The position numbers were made by a program, and so were the translations under genes. Below are positions 8,611 through 17,691 of a stretch of 53,191 nucleotides of DNA, piece by piece. This stretch comes from an uncultured Verrucomicrobia subdivision 3 bacterium (GTDB lineage: Bacteria; Verrucomicrobiota; Verrucomicrobiia; Limisphaerales; UBA11358). A model generated the notes under the pieces. It had not been told where the DNA came from, ran no database searches, and worked only from the letters and a program-made list of their open reading frames with translations. Position 1 is the first letter of the stretch, and the number at the start of each line of letters is the position of its first letter. The stretch lies in contig CAIZWI010000390.1 of assembly GCA_903936645.1 (NCBI GenBank), positions 1 to 53,191 of the forward strand, in the 5' to 3' direction.

Positions 8611-10644
8611 ATGAACAACAAAAACTCTCTGCAACAATTCGGCTGCCTGACAGCCCTGGCCCTCGGGCTTGCCCCGGGCGCTTATGCCCAAGACTCCCAC
8701 TGGAACGGCACCGTGGCCAATAACAACTGGAATGTGGCTGCCAACTGGAACCCCACGGGCATTCCCTCGAGCACCGTGGATGCCAACATTTTTCTCGATG
8801 CGGCCAACGGGGATTCGATCTTCACCATCCCGGCGGGGGATGTGGAAAGCCCCGGCAGCGGCACGTACGACACGATTTTCGGCCCGGAATGGGGCACGAC
8901 GCTCAATATTTATGGCAAGCTGAACTTCAAGTGGTTCTTGTTTCCGGTGCAGAATAATCCAGCGCCAGGCGCACGCAGTTACTTGAATTTGCGGGATCAT
9001 GCCGTGGTGTCCACCAGCGGTGCGGCCGTGGGGATTGGCGACTCCTGGTTTTTCCAAACGGCGCCTTATGTGACGATGAACCTCTACAGCAACGCCGTGT
9101 ACAATAGCTTTGGTGGCGCCGGGTTATGGTTGGGCGGTCACTTGAATATTTATGACCAGTCCGTGTTTCTGGCCAATGGCTATATCAACATGGACAAGAC
9201 GGGCAACCAGACGGACGGCACCCGGTCCATCAATGTGGGCGGCGGTAAGTTCGAGGCCCCGGAAGGGTTTACGGGCAACATCAATGGTTACATCTCGCGC
9301 GGCATCCTGCGGATCTATGGCAAAGGCCAGGATTCCACGGATGCGGTGATCACGGATGACGGCACCAACACGATTGTGACCGGCACCCCGCTGGGAGGCG
9401 CGTTGCAACAGATTTATTTCGCGCCCTTGCTGCAAACGAACGTGGCGGCGGGCACCTTCCAGCAACTGGTGCTGGACGGGGATTATCCGGCGGTCACCGG
9501 GGTGCTGTTGAGCTCCTCGGAACCAGGCCTGGATCCGGCGACCATTGGCCACCCGGCTTACACCTCCAGCAACCCGAATGTGGCCACGGTGGACGCCAAT
9601 GGAGTGTTGACCGCCGTGGGGGCCGGCAGTACGACCATCTCCGCCACCTTGGGATCCTTGCACACCTCCACCAACGTGGTGCTCACGGTGGGTTCGACCA
9701 CGAGCCTGGTGCATGAATACAAGTTCAGCGAAGCGGCTGGCAGCACGGACTTGGTGGACTCGGTTCCCGGCAATAGTCCGGCCTGGGACGGCACCCTCGT
9801 GGGCGGCGGCACGCTGGACGGCCAAAAATTAACCCTGGATGGCTCGTCGGGGTATGTGCAATTACCGGCGGGTATTGTCAGTGGACTGGATGAAGTGACC
9901 ATTGAGTTGTGGGGCAGCTTTGGCAGCCCGATCAACACCTGGGCCAATGTCTTTGCCTTTGGGCTGACCGACGGCTCGGGCAATGGCGCGAATTACATTG
10001 ATCTCCAGCCCCATACGGGCGGTGGCACTTGCGGAGCGAACTTCGGCCAGGGCGATCCGGGCAACGGGGCCGAATGGGATGCGGTGGTGGGTAGCACCTT
10101 GGACGGTCTGACCAATGCCCATGTGGTGGTGGTGTATCATCCCAACGCGGGTTATCTGGCCATTTATACCAACGGTGTGCTGGCGGCCCAGAACAGCATG
10201 TTCAACACGCTCATGGACCCGGTGGCCTATGCCGGACCGACTTATAACAACGGCAGCATTCTGAAATACACGCTGGGCACGGATGACGTGAATTACATCG
10301 GCCATTCGCTGTACAACGCCGACCCCACGCTGAATGGTTCCATCGATGAGTTCCGCATTTATAACGGCCCGCTGACGGCGGCGCAGATTGCGGCAGACCA
10401 TGCGCTGGGACCGAACCAATTCATTGGTACGTCGACCAATGTGGCGCTGCACGCGAGCCGGTCCGGCGGCAATCTGGTGCTAACCTGGCCCACCAGTTCG
10501 GCCATGGTCACGCTGGTGTCCAGCCCCAAGCTGGGGTCGGGTGCGGTATGGACGGCGGTGCCCAATGCCCTTGCGGTTTCTGGCGGCAACTATCAAGTAA
10601 CGCTGCCGGCGACCGCGACGACCGCGTTCTTCCGCTTGCAATAA
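8611..10644 (+). CDS. secreted multidomain exoprotein with BIG2, LamG and C-terminal beta domain
   Basis: 677 residues with a signal peptide (first ~26 residues, ending AYAQ). Residues ~27-280 are an Asn/Gly-rich beta-structured region of unknown family that starts 'SHWNGTVANNNWNVAANW', reminiscent of passenger or autotransporter-type repeats. A bacterial Ig-like group 2 domain follows (~285-365; SNPNVATVDANGVLTAVGAG). Next is a concanavalin-like LamG/laminin-G-3 domain (~368-600) ending 'GHSLYNADPTLNGSIDEFRI', then a short C-terminal domain closing in AFFRLQ. No catalytic motif is visible; it probably binds glycans at the cell surface. Its LamG domain closely resembles the second LamG of the downstream GH43, and the two genes plus GH51 form an arabinan locus. 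A terminator follows, so it is transcribed separately. Confidence 0.85.
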   Translation: MNNKNSLQQFGCLTALALGLAPGAYAQDSHWNGTVANNNWNVAANWNPTGIPSSTVDANIFLDAANGDSIFTIPAGDVESPGSGTYDTIFGPEWGTTLNIYGKLNFKWFLFPVQNNPAPGARSYLNLRDHAVVSTSGAAVGIGDSWFFQTAPYVTMNLYSNAVYNSFGGAGLWLGGHLNIYDQSVFLANGYINMDKTGNQTDGTRSINVGGGKFEAPEGFTGNINGYISRGILRIYGKGQDSTDAVITDDGTNTIVTGTPLGGALQQIYFAPLLQTNVAAGTFQQLVLDGDYPAVTGVLLSSSEPGLDPATIGHPAYTSSNPNVATVDANGVLTAVGAGSTTISATLGSLHTSTNVVLTVGSTTSLVHEYKFSEAAGSTDLVDSVPGNSPAWDGTLVGGGTLDGQKLTLDGSSGYVQLPAGIVSGLDEVTIELWGSFGSPINTWANVFAFGLTDGSGNGANYIDLQPHTGGGTCGANFGQGDPGNGAEWDAVVGSTLDGLTNAHVVVVYHPNAGYLAIYTNGVLAAQNSMFNTLMDPVAYAGPTYNNGSILKYTLGTDDVNYIGHSLYNADPTLNGSIDEFRIYNGPLTAAQIAADHALGPNQFIGTSTNVALHASRSGGNLVLTWPTSSAMVTLVSSPKLGSGAVWTAVPNALAVSGGNYQVTLPATATTAFFRLQ

Positions 10645-10677
10645 AAGGCTGACTAGCTCGGCAAATGGCGCATATTG

Positions 10678-10708
10678 AACGGGGCATGGGCAGCCATGCC
10701 CCGTTTTT
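10678..10708 (+). terminator. Rho-independent terminator
   Basis: A 12-bp perfect stem (AACGGGGCATGG / CCATGCCCCGTT) with loop GCAG runs into a T-tract at 10704-10708, 33 bp after the stop of the LamG exoprotein. It separates this gene from the GH43/GH51 pair. Confidence 0.9.
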
Positions 10709-10842
10709 ATGATTCAAGGCGGCATCTACACTGAGGGCGGGGAGGCGGGGAAAGCTCCAAGAAGACGATAGAATGAAGAATGAAGAGACGGGGCCATAGT
10801 CGGGGATACTGGGCTCGTAATCCCGGCGTTTTTATTTCAGGG

Positions 10843-13284
10843 ATGATAATTGAATTTCAAAGCAAAGAGTGGCGGTGGGCCGGCGGGGCGTTATGGCTGG
10901 GGCTGGTATTGGTTCTGCTCGGCATGACTCCGGGCCGGGCGCAAATGCCGGTGCTAGGGGATTATTACGCCCACGATCCTTCCCGGATGATCAAGGAGGG
11001 GAATCGCTATTATATTTTCCGCACCAGCCAGGGGATAATGGGGAAGTATTCGACGGATTTGCGCAACTGGACTTACAGCGGACAGGTGTTTCCGGGAAAT
11101 CCGCCGGCGTGGACGACGAATGCGGTGCCGGGTTTCACGGGCGGTTTCTGGGCACCGGATGTCATTTATCAGAATGGTAAATATTACCTGTATTACGTGG
11201 CCTCGCAATTCGGAACGATCACCTCGGGCATTGGCCTGGTCACAAGTCCCTCGCTCCAGGCGCCGGTGTGGACAGATCAAGGGGCGGTGATCCAATACCA
11301 GCCGGGCATCAGTTATAATTGCATTGATCCCAGTATTTTGCAGGACACGAACGGCACATTGTGGATGTCCTTCGGCTCTTATTCCGACGGCATTTTCGTG
11401 ACGCAGTTGGACCCGGTGACGGGCAAACGCATCACGACGAATTCCCCCCTGACCAAGGTGGCGGACAACAACCCGAATTTTTTCAGCAACACGACGGAGG
11501 CCTCATTCTTGTACCAGCATGGCGGGTATTATTATTTATTTATTAATTTTGGCGGCTGCTGCGCGGGAATCGACAGCACTTACAACATCCGTTATGGGCG
11601 GTCCACGAGTGTGACAGGTCCGTTTCGGGACCGCCAAAACATCAGCCTGGTGAACGGCGGGGGCACGGTGTTGCTGGAGAGCACGGCGCGGTTCGTCGGG
11701 CCGGGGCAGGCGGGAATTATGGCGGATAACGGCACTAATTGGTTCACGTATCATTATTACGATGGCAACAACGGGGGTACGGCCACGCTCGGCCTGACGC
11801 GGCTGGTCTGGAGTGCGGATGGCTGGCCGGTGCTGACCAATGACTGGAGCGCCCAGTATTCCTTAAATGTGGACGCGCGGGAACAACTCGGCCGGTACGA
11901 TGGGGCGCTAAGCAACAACGCCGCCGTGGTGACCGAGCCGGGCCGGGGCCGGGTGCTCAGCTTGAATGGCACGAACCAGTACGTCGTCCTGCCCGATCCG
12001 GTGGCGAATGCCAGCACCTTTGCCGCTTGGGTGAATTGGCACGGCGGGCCAGCCTGGCAGCGTATTTTTGATTTTGGCACTAGCACGAACAATTACTTGT
12101 TTCTTACCCCGCTGGCCGCCAGTGGCAAATGGCGGTTTGCCATCAACACTGGCAGCGGGGAGCAGACCATTGACGCCCCCACCGCCCTGCCCAGCAACTC
12201 CTGGGTGCATGTGGCGGTGACACTGGATGGCCTCACGGGCCGCCTTTACCTGGACGGCGTGCCGGTGGCGACCAATACGAGTCTGACGTACCGCCCGTGG
12301 CAAACCCTGGCCCGGAGTAATTATTTTGGCAAAAGCCAGTTCCTGGCGGATCCTTATTTCAACGGCAAGCTAGGTGCGTTTCGCATTTTTGGCCGGGCCT
12401 TGTCGGCCTCCGAAATCCAGTCGGTGGCCTATGAACACCCCTTGCTGGCGCATCGCTACAGCTTCAGCACCAACGGCCCGACGGTCTGGGATTCCGCCGG
12501 CTATGCGCACGGCCTGCTCATGGGGAATGCCTCCATCACGAATGGAGCGCTGGTGCTGGGGAGTGCGCCCGGCGATTATGTGATGCTGCCGGGCGGCCTG
12601 ATCTCCGGCAGCGCGGCGGTGAGCATTGAGTTTTGGGCCACCTTGGGGGTGAATGCCAATTGGGCGCGGGTGTTTGATTTTGGCAACTTTACCGGCGGGA
12701 GCGGCAATCAATATCTGTTTTTCTCGCCCCACAGCGGGGCGGGCACGCAACGGCTGGAAATTTCCACGAACACCACCGTGGACCTGGATATCCCGGGCAC
12801 GCTCGACAACCGAACGGTGTGTGTGACGTGCATCGTGGACCCGACGAATAATTACTGCGCCATTTACACCAATGGGGTGCTGGCGCAGGCGCGCACGGGG
12901 ACCCTGCCGGCATTGGCCAGCATCAATCCGGCATGGTGCTTCCTCGGCCATTCCCTGTTCAGCGCGGATCCGGGGCTAAATGGTACCATCGACGAATTTA
13001 GGATTTACGACGGACGCCTCTCGCCGCAGGAAATTGCGGTGGATTACCAGTACGGTCCGGACCAACTGGCGCTGCCGGTGACCCTGGGGGCGTCCAACTC
13101 GCCCGCGGGCATTACCCTCACCTGGCCAGCGTATGCGGTGGGTTTCGCACCGGAAACCAAGTCCAGCCTGTTGGTGGGAACAAACTGGACGACCGTAACG
13201 CAAACCGCCACACTAACCAATAATCTCTGGAAGCTGTACAACCTAAACACAAACAATGCTCAATTTTACCGATTGCGCCGATAA
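10843..13284 (+). CDS. secreted GH43 endo-arabinanase-like glycosidase with two LamG modules
   Basis: 813 residues from ATG 10843; an upstream in-frame ATG at 10780 would give an unusually long n-region before the signal peptide. Signal peptide 1-34 (LVLVLLGMTPGRAQ). A five-bladed GH43 propeller follows (~36-345). The three expected acidic residues are visible: D45 (YAHDPSRMI), D162 (NCIDPSIL) and E219 (NTTEASFLY). The motif set fits the arabinanase subfamilies, so the likely action is cleavage of alpha-1,5-arabinan. Two LamG/concanavalin-like modules follow (~365-535 and ~545-735), then a C-terminal beta domain ending QFYRLRR. It is followed after 13 bp by a GH51 arabinofuranosidase in the same operon. 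It acts outside the cell or on its surface. Confidence 0.92.
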   Translation: MIIEFQSKEWRWAGGALWLGLVLVLLGMTPGRAQMPVLGDYYAHDPSRMIKEGNRYYIFRTSQGIMGKYSTDLRNWTYSGQVFPGNPPAWTTNAVPGFTGGFWAPDVIYQNGKYYLYYVASQFGTITSGIGLVTSPSLQAPVWTDQGAVIQYQPGISYNCIDPSILQDTNGTLWMSFGSYSDGIFVTQLDPVTGKRITTNSPLTKVADNNPNFFSNTTEASFLYQHGGYYYLFINFGGCCAGIDSTYNIRYGRSTSVTGPFRDRQNISLVNGGGTVLLESTARFVGPGQAGIMADNGTNWFTYHYYDGNNGGTATLGLTRLVWSADGWPVLTNDWSAQYSLNVDAREQLGRYDGALSNNAAVVTEPGRGRVLSLNGTNQYVVLPDPVANASTFAAWVNWHGGPAWQRIFDFGTSTNNYLFLTPLAASGKWRFAINTGSGEQTIDAPTALPSNSWVHVAVTLDGLTGRLYLDGVPVATNTSLTYRPWQTLARSNYFGKSQFLADPYFNGKLGAFRIFGRALSASEIQSVAYEHPLLAHRYSFSTNGPTVWDSAGYAHGLLMGNASITNGALVLGSAPGDYVMLPGGLISGSAAVSIEFWATLGVNANWARVFDFGNFTGGSGNQYLFFSPHSGAGTQRLEISTNTTVDLDIPGTLDNRTVCVTCIVDPTNNYCAIYTNGVLAQARTGTLPALASINPAWCFLGHSLFSADPGLNGTIDEFRIYDGRLSPQEIAVDYQYGPDQLALPVTLGASNSPAGITLTWPAYAVGFAPETKSSLLVGTNWTTVTQTATLTNNLWKLYNLNTNNAQFYRLRR

Positions 13285-13297
13285 ACCATTTCATATC

Positions 13298-15274
13298 ATG
13301 AGGACCATCAATCCCCTAAAAGCGGTGGTGCTGTCCGGCCTGCTGGCCAGTGCCGTTTCCGCCCCCGCCATCACCCTGGAAATCCAAGCCGGCTCGCCTG
13401 GTGCCAAAATCAATCCCGCCATGTGGGGGATTTTCTTTGAGGACATTAATTTTGGGGCAGACGGCGGCCTGTATGCGGAGTTGGTCAAAAACCGTTCCTT
13501 TGAGTTTCCCGATCATTTGATGGGCTGGTTCAAAATGAATCCGAGCCACTCACAGGGAGAGGTGACGGTGCGCGATGACGCACCGTTTAATGCGGCCAAC
13601 CCGCACTATGTGCGCATCGCATCGCACGGCACCGCCCCGCTGGGAATTTCAAACGAAGGCTTTCGCGGCATTGGTTTGCGCAAGGACGAGAGCTACAACT
13701 TCTCCGCCCAAGTGCGCGGGGTGGCGGAGGCGCCAAATCTGCGGGTACAGCTTTATGGCAGCGATGGCACCCTGCTGGATTCCGTCCTGATTCAGGGCTT
13801 GAGCACCAACTGGGCCAAATACACGGCCGTGCTGCATCCGCGGGACACGGATCCCAAGGCCCGGCTGACCGTGCTGGTGGAGGGCCAGGGCACGCTGGAC
13901 GTGGACATGGTGTCACTCTTTCCGGAACACACCTGGAAAAACCGGCCGGGCGGACTGCGCGCGGACATGGTGCAAAAACTGGCGGATCTGAAACCGGGTT
14001 TCCTGCGGTTCCCGGGCGGGTGCATCGTGGAAGGTTATGACCTCGCCAAACGTTATCAGTGGAAGAAAACCCTGGGACCAATTGAAGGACGGGAGTTGCT
14101 GATCAATCGTTGGAATTATGAATTTCTGCACCGGCCCACCCCGGACTATTACCAGTCTTTTGGCCTGGGTTTCTTTGAATTCTTTCAACTCTGCGAGGAT
14201 ATTGGGGCGGCGCCGCTGCCGATTCTCAATTGCGGCATGGCCTGCCAGTTTAATTCGGGGGAACTGTGTGCGCCGGAAGATCTCACCAATTATATTCAGG
14301 ACGCCCTGGACCTGGTCGAGTTCGCTAATGGACCGGTGGAGAGCGTCTGGGGAGCCAAACGGGCGGCCCTGGGCCATCCCGAACCGTTTCACCTTAAAAT
14401 GCTGGGGGTGGGCAATGAACAATGGGGCTCAAATTACATTGCCCATTTCATCCCGTTCCAGATTGCGTTAAAGTCCAAATATCCGGACATTCAACTCGTA
14501 TCCGCGGCCGGACCGGATCCCGGGGATGAACGTTTCAAATATGCCTGGAACCAGTTCCGGGAACTGCACGCGGACATCGTGGACGAGCATTGTTATGCCA
14601 ATCCTTCCTGGTTTTTCAACAACTCGCATCGCTATGACAGTTACGATCCCACCGGTCCGAAAGTGTTCATGGGCGAATACGCGGCGCAGAGTGTGGCCAT
14701 TATCAGCACGAAAAATCAGAACAATTTGGAATGTGCCCTCTCCGAGGCGGCGTACCTGACGGGTTTGGAACGCAATGCCGCGGTGGTGCGCATGGCCTCG
14801 TACGCGCCCCTGTTTGGCAATGTGGATGCCTGGCAGTGGAAGCCCAATTTGATCTGGGTGGACAGCCTCCATATTTTTGCCACGCCGAACTATTATGTGC
14901 AGCAACTGTATAGTTGCAACCGGGGTGACACCGTGCTGCCCGTAAAACTCAACGGGATCACCACCACCCCGGAGGGCGGGCAAAATTTCTACGCGAGCGC
15001 GACGCACGATGATGCGACGGGGGAAATAATCCTGAAGGCGGTGAATCCGGGCGGCGACCCGCAAAATGCGGAAATCACCCTGAGCGGTCTGACCGAGATT
15101 CAGCCCGAGGGCAAGGTAACCACCCTGGCCGGGGAGCGGTTGGACGGGATTAATTCCATTGCTCATCCGACGGCGATTGCGCCGGTGGAATCGGCCATCC
15201 ACGACGTGATGGGCACCTTTACCCGGACGTTTCCGCCGCATTCCATGACGGTGCTGCGGCTGAAAGGGAAGTAG
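13298..15274 (+). CDS. GH51 alpha-L-arabinofuranosidase
   Basis: 658 residues. ATG 13298 is chosen because it lies just after the stop of the GH43 gene and starts a signal peptide (MRTINPLKAVVLSGLLASAV); an earlier ATG at 13256 would overlap the GH43 gene. The family N-terminal motif MWGIFFEDINFGADGGLYAE is at ~42-61, a carbohydrate-binding-like beta insert follows, then the TIM barrel. The acid/base Glu is E374 (GVGNEQWG) and the nucleophile E460 (FMGEYAAQ). It removes arabinose side chains or processes arabino-oligosaccharides released by the GH43 arabinanase upstream. It lacks the LamG modules and the FYRL tail of its neighbour, so it may be periplasmic. Confidence 0.95.
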   Translation: MRTINPLKAVVLSGLLASAVSAPAITLEIQAGSPGAKINPAMWGIFFEDINFGADGGLYAELVKNRSFEFPDHLMGWFKMNPSHSQGEVTVRDDAPFNAANPHYVRIASHGTAPLGISNEGFRGIGLRKDESYNFSAQVRGVAEAPNLRVQLYGSDGTLLDSVLIQGLSTNWAKYTAVLHPRDTDPKARLTVLVEGQGTLDVDMVSLFPEHTWKNRPGGLRADMVQKLADLKPGFLRFPGGCIVEGYDLAKRYQWKKTLGPIEGRELLINRWNYEFLHRPTPDYYQSFGLGFFEFFQLCEDIGAAPLPILNCGMACQFNSGELCAPEDLTNYIQDALDLVEFANGPVESVWGAKRAALGHPEPFHLKMLGVGNEQWGSNYIAHFIPFQIALKSKYPDIQLVSAAGPDPGDERFKYAWNQFRELHADIVDEHCYANPSWFFNNSHRYDSYDPTGPKVFMGEYAAQSVAIISTKNQNNLECALSEAAYLTGLERNAAVVRMASYAPLFGNVDAWQWKPNLIWVDSLHIFATPNYYVQQLYSCNRGDTVLPVKLNGITTTPEGGQNFYASATHDDATGEIILKAVNPGGDPQNAEITLSGLTEIQPEGKVTTLAGERLDGINSIAHPTAIAPVESAIHDVMGTFTRTFPPHSMTVLRLKGK

Positions 15275-15383
15275 CCCGCTTGCAGCAAACCCGCTGGGCG
15301 GCGGCAACGAGGCCGAGCTAATTCAGACCCACCCGGCGGGCGGATGCGCTGGCATAGGAATGTCGCTGCGCGGACTGGCAGCC

Positions 15384-16040
15384 TTACCAATCCTTCACGG
15401 GATGCCGGCTATTCGGGGGCTTGGCGTTAGGCTTTTGGGCGAGATACTGTTCGCTGCCCTTGCGGGCATTGAGCAGTCGCTCGGCCTCCTGTGGGGTCAT
15501 GGGGTGGGTGCCTTTGGCATCTGCCAGGTCGTTGGTTTCACTGCCCTGCTTCGCGGCGGCTTCGGCGGCTTTTTGTGCCTCGGACTTATCCGGCTGGTCC
15601 TGATCCTTTTTCTGCTCGGCGGCTTTTTGCGCCTGCTGCTCCTGTTCCTTTTGCTTTTCCTGATCAGATTTGGACGGCTGTGGTTGCTGTTGCTGTTGCT
15701 GCTGCTGATTTTTTTGATCGGACTGGCTTTTTTGCTGGTCCGGTGGTTGCTGATCTTGCGATTGAGACTGGCTGTTCTGGTTTTGTTGCTGATCGAGCAA
15801 TTGCTGCAGCTTCTGCAATTTGTCGTCCTTCGGATAGATTTGGAGGCCCGATTTGACGCGTTCCTTGGCGAGGGGGATGTTGTTGGAGATGAAGAATTGG
15901 GCGCCGCTGTGGAAGAAATCCTCAGCGGTCAGGAACTGGGCCCGGGCACTGAGCCCGGCCAGCAGCAACAACAGCGTGCCCAGGAAAAGACTAAGGGTGG
16001 GGCTGGGGCTGGGTTTGAGTTGGAGGGGTGACAATCGCAT
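15384..16040 (-). CDS. Gln-rich, signal-peptide-bearing protein at the end of the Bat operon (BatC-like)
   Basis: 218 residues from ATG 16040, overlapping the end of the upstream batB gene by 50 bp; a start at 16073 is also open but adds only a basic tail. A signal peptide (LFLGTLLLLLAGLSARAQ) is followed by a TPR-like segment 'AEDFFHSGAQFFISNNIPLA' (~45-80), matching the partial TPR found after vWA genes in Bat loci. The middle (about 85-165) is extreme low complexity: long Gln runs with Asp/Lys/Ser and coiled-coil potential. The C-terminus has 'MTPQEAERLLNARKGSEQYL', resembling the end of BatC-type proteins. It is last in the operon and likely periplasmic. Function unknown; perhaps a scaffold for the vWA proteins. 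Confidence 0.8.
   Translation of the reverse strand: MRLSPLQLKPSPSPTLSLFLGTLLLLLAGLSARAQFLTAEDFFHSGAQFFISNNIPLAKERVKSGLQIYPKDDKLQKLQQLLDQQQNQNSQSQSQDQQPPDQQKSQSDQKNQQQQQQQQPQPSKSDQEKQKEQEQQAQKAAEQKKDQDQPDKSEAQKAAEAAAKQGSETNDLADAKGTHPMTPQEAERLLNARKGSEQYLAQKPNAKPPNSRHPVKDW
15684..15707 (-). repeat. CAG/CAA trinucleotide run encoding poly-Gln
   Basis: Eight consecutive Gln codons, a mix of CAG and CAA on the minus strand, within the Gln-rich protein; further Gln-rich stretches flank it. Mixed codons suggest selection for Gln and not only recent slippage. Confidence 0.8.
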
Positions 16041-17691
16041 CGATGGCCTGCAATTTTTTGGTGTAGTCTTCAAATTGTTTGCCGAGGGGGTTGTGCTGCA
16101 AGAGGGTGGTCATGATCTCCACAGCACGGTGGTAGTTGCGGTCGCGGGTGGCCTGGTCGGCGGCGACCTTCGCCTGGCTGGCCATGAGGCGAAACTCGGC
16201 AATGAGGGCGAGGTTCCGCGCGACAAAGGCGAGATTGTAGGCGGCATCGGGATCCTGTTTGTCCAAACCCACGGCGCGGCCATAACTGTTGGTGGCGGCC
16301 TCCCAAGATTTTTGAATATCGTCGAGACTGGCGGGTTTTTCCATCAGCTTGGCGGCGAATTGCAGCCCGACGCGATACTGGGTGTTGCCGAGGTTATACC
16401 AGGCTTGCTGCTGCAATTTAACATCCGGGGCCACGGTCACGGTTTGGAACAGGCGCGCGGCGGCATCGTAATTGGTGGCGCGATAGGCAGCGGCGCCCGC
16501 ATTGAAGACGAGGCGCAGGTCGTTGGTGTCAACAAGGGACAATCGCTCGTATTCCTGAAGGGCGTTGGTGTAATGGCCGGTTTGGTAATCATGCCAGGCC
16601 GAGGCGGGGGACCCGGTGGCGGAATGGACACCGAAACCCAATAGCGCGAGGAGGGCGAGGACCTTCGCCGCACCTGCCGGGGCGGGGCGGGCGGACCGGG
16701 TGCGTTCGGGCAGCAGCATTTCCAAGAGTAACAGCGTGATGGCGAAGGCGAGGGGCCAGTGAAATTGTTCGTGGTAGCGGCGGACCATCTTTTCCTGGGC
16801 CTCGGATTTCGGCAGGGTGGCCAGACCGCGCTCATACAAGGTGTCGACGGTTTGGGGCCCGAGGGGCAGGTAAAACCCGCCGGTGGCACCGGCGATTTGT
16901 TTCAAGAGTGCTTCGTTCAAATGCGATTTGACCACATTGCCGGCGGGGTCGCGAACGTAGTCGGTATTGCCATTGGCATCAGCGGCCCGCAGGATTTCGC
17001 CGGCGGCGGTGCCGATGCCGACGGTAAAAATTTTCAAGCCGTCCTTCGCCGCGGCCTGGGCGGCAGTCAGTGCGCCGGCTTCATCATCGTTATCCTCGCC
17101 ATCGGTAAACAGCACCATGGCCTTGAAATGATCCCCCTCTTTGAAAGCAGAAAGTGCGGTCTTGATCGCAGTGGCCAGGGCGGTGCCGCCCTCGGGAATG
17201 GTGTTTACATCCAGGGCGTCGATGCTTTGGCGGAAGGCGGTGTCATCAATGGTGAGCGGGCAGGTGAGAAAGGCATCGCCCGCAAAAGCGACCAGGCCAA
17301 GACGGTCCGCACGGGCTTGCTGCATCAAATCGAGGGCGGCAAGTTTGGCCCGGGCGAGGCGGTTTGGCGCGATGTCGGTGGCGAGCATGCTTTTGGAAGC
17401 GTCGATGGCCACAACGATGTCCAGGCCGCGCTGTTCGATTTTATCCCAGTCAAAACCCCATTGGGGCCGGGCGAGGGCCAGCAGGAGGGCGATGACCACG
17501 AAGACGAGCAGGGCGAAGCGGATTTTCAGGCGCACGGGGGACAGGCCGCTGGTGAGCTGGGCCAGCAGGCGGGCATCGATGAAGGCGGCGAGCAAGCGCT
17601 GGCGCACGCGCCACGACCACCAGAGGAAGCCCGCCAGCAAGGGGGGCACAACCAGAAGCAGCCAGAGGATTTGAGGGTTCGCAAAGTTCAT
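15991..17691 (-). CDS. batB: BatB-type vWA membrane protein fused to TPRs (BatB-BatC fusion)
   Basis: 566 residues. N-terminal membrane helices (~7-25 and ~58-75) precede a von Willebrand A domain (~88-280) with the MIDAS motif DASKS at 97-101, a further helix (~318-335), a second hydrophobic segment (~350-368) and C-terminal TPR repeats (~370-545: 'WHDYQTGHYTNALQEYERL', 'AWYNLGNTQYRVG'). BatB and BatC are separate proteins in many aerotolerance operons; here they are joined. It likely forms a membrane complex with BatA that is acted on by the MoxR ATPase. The 4-bp overlap with batA shows translational coupling. The last residues are Pro/Gln-rich and overlap the next gene. Confidence 0.93.
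   Translation of the reverse strand: MNFANPQILWLLLVVPPLLAGFLWWSWRVRQRLLAAFIDARLLAQLTSGLSPVRLKIRFALLVFVVIALLLALARPQWGFDWDKIEQRGLDIVVAIDASKSMLATDIAPNRLARAKLAALDLMQQARADRLGLVAFAGDAFLTCPLTIDDTAFRQSIDALDVNTIPEGGTALATAIKTALSAFKEGDHFKAMVLFTDGEDNDDEAGALTAAQAAAKDGLKIFTVGIGTAAGEILRAADANGNTDYVRDPAGNVVKSHLNEALLKQIAGATGGFYLPLGPQTVDTLYERGLATLPKSEAQEKMVRRYHEQFHWPLAFAITLLLLEMLLPERTRSARPAPAGAAKVLALLALLGFGVHSATGSPASAWHDYQTGHYTNALQEYERLSLVDTNDLRLVFNAGAAAYRATNYDAAARLFQTVTVAPDVKLQQQAWYNLGNTQYRVGLQFAAKLMEKPASLDDIQKSWEAATNSYGRAVGLDKQDPDAAYNLAFVARNLALIAEFRLMASQAKVAADQATRDRNYHRAVEIMTTLLQHNPLGKQFEDYTKKLQAIDAIVTPPTQTQPQPHP

Noticed and set aside
15360..16031. 223-codon plus-strand frame with very Leu-rich sequence
   Set aside because: The Leu runs are the antisense of the poly-Gln repeat; the minus strand carries the signal peptide and operon context.
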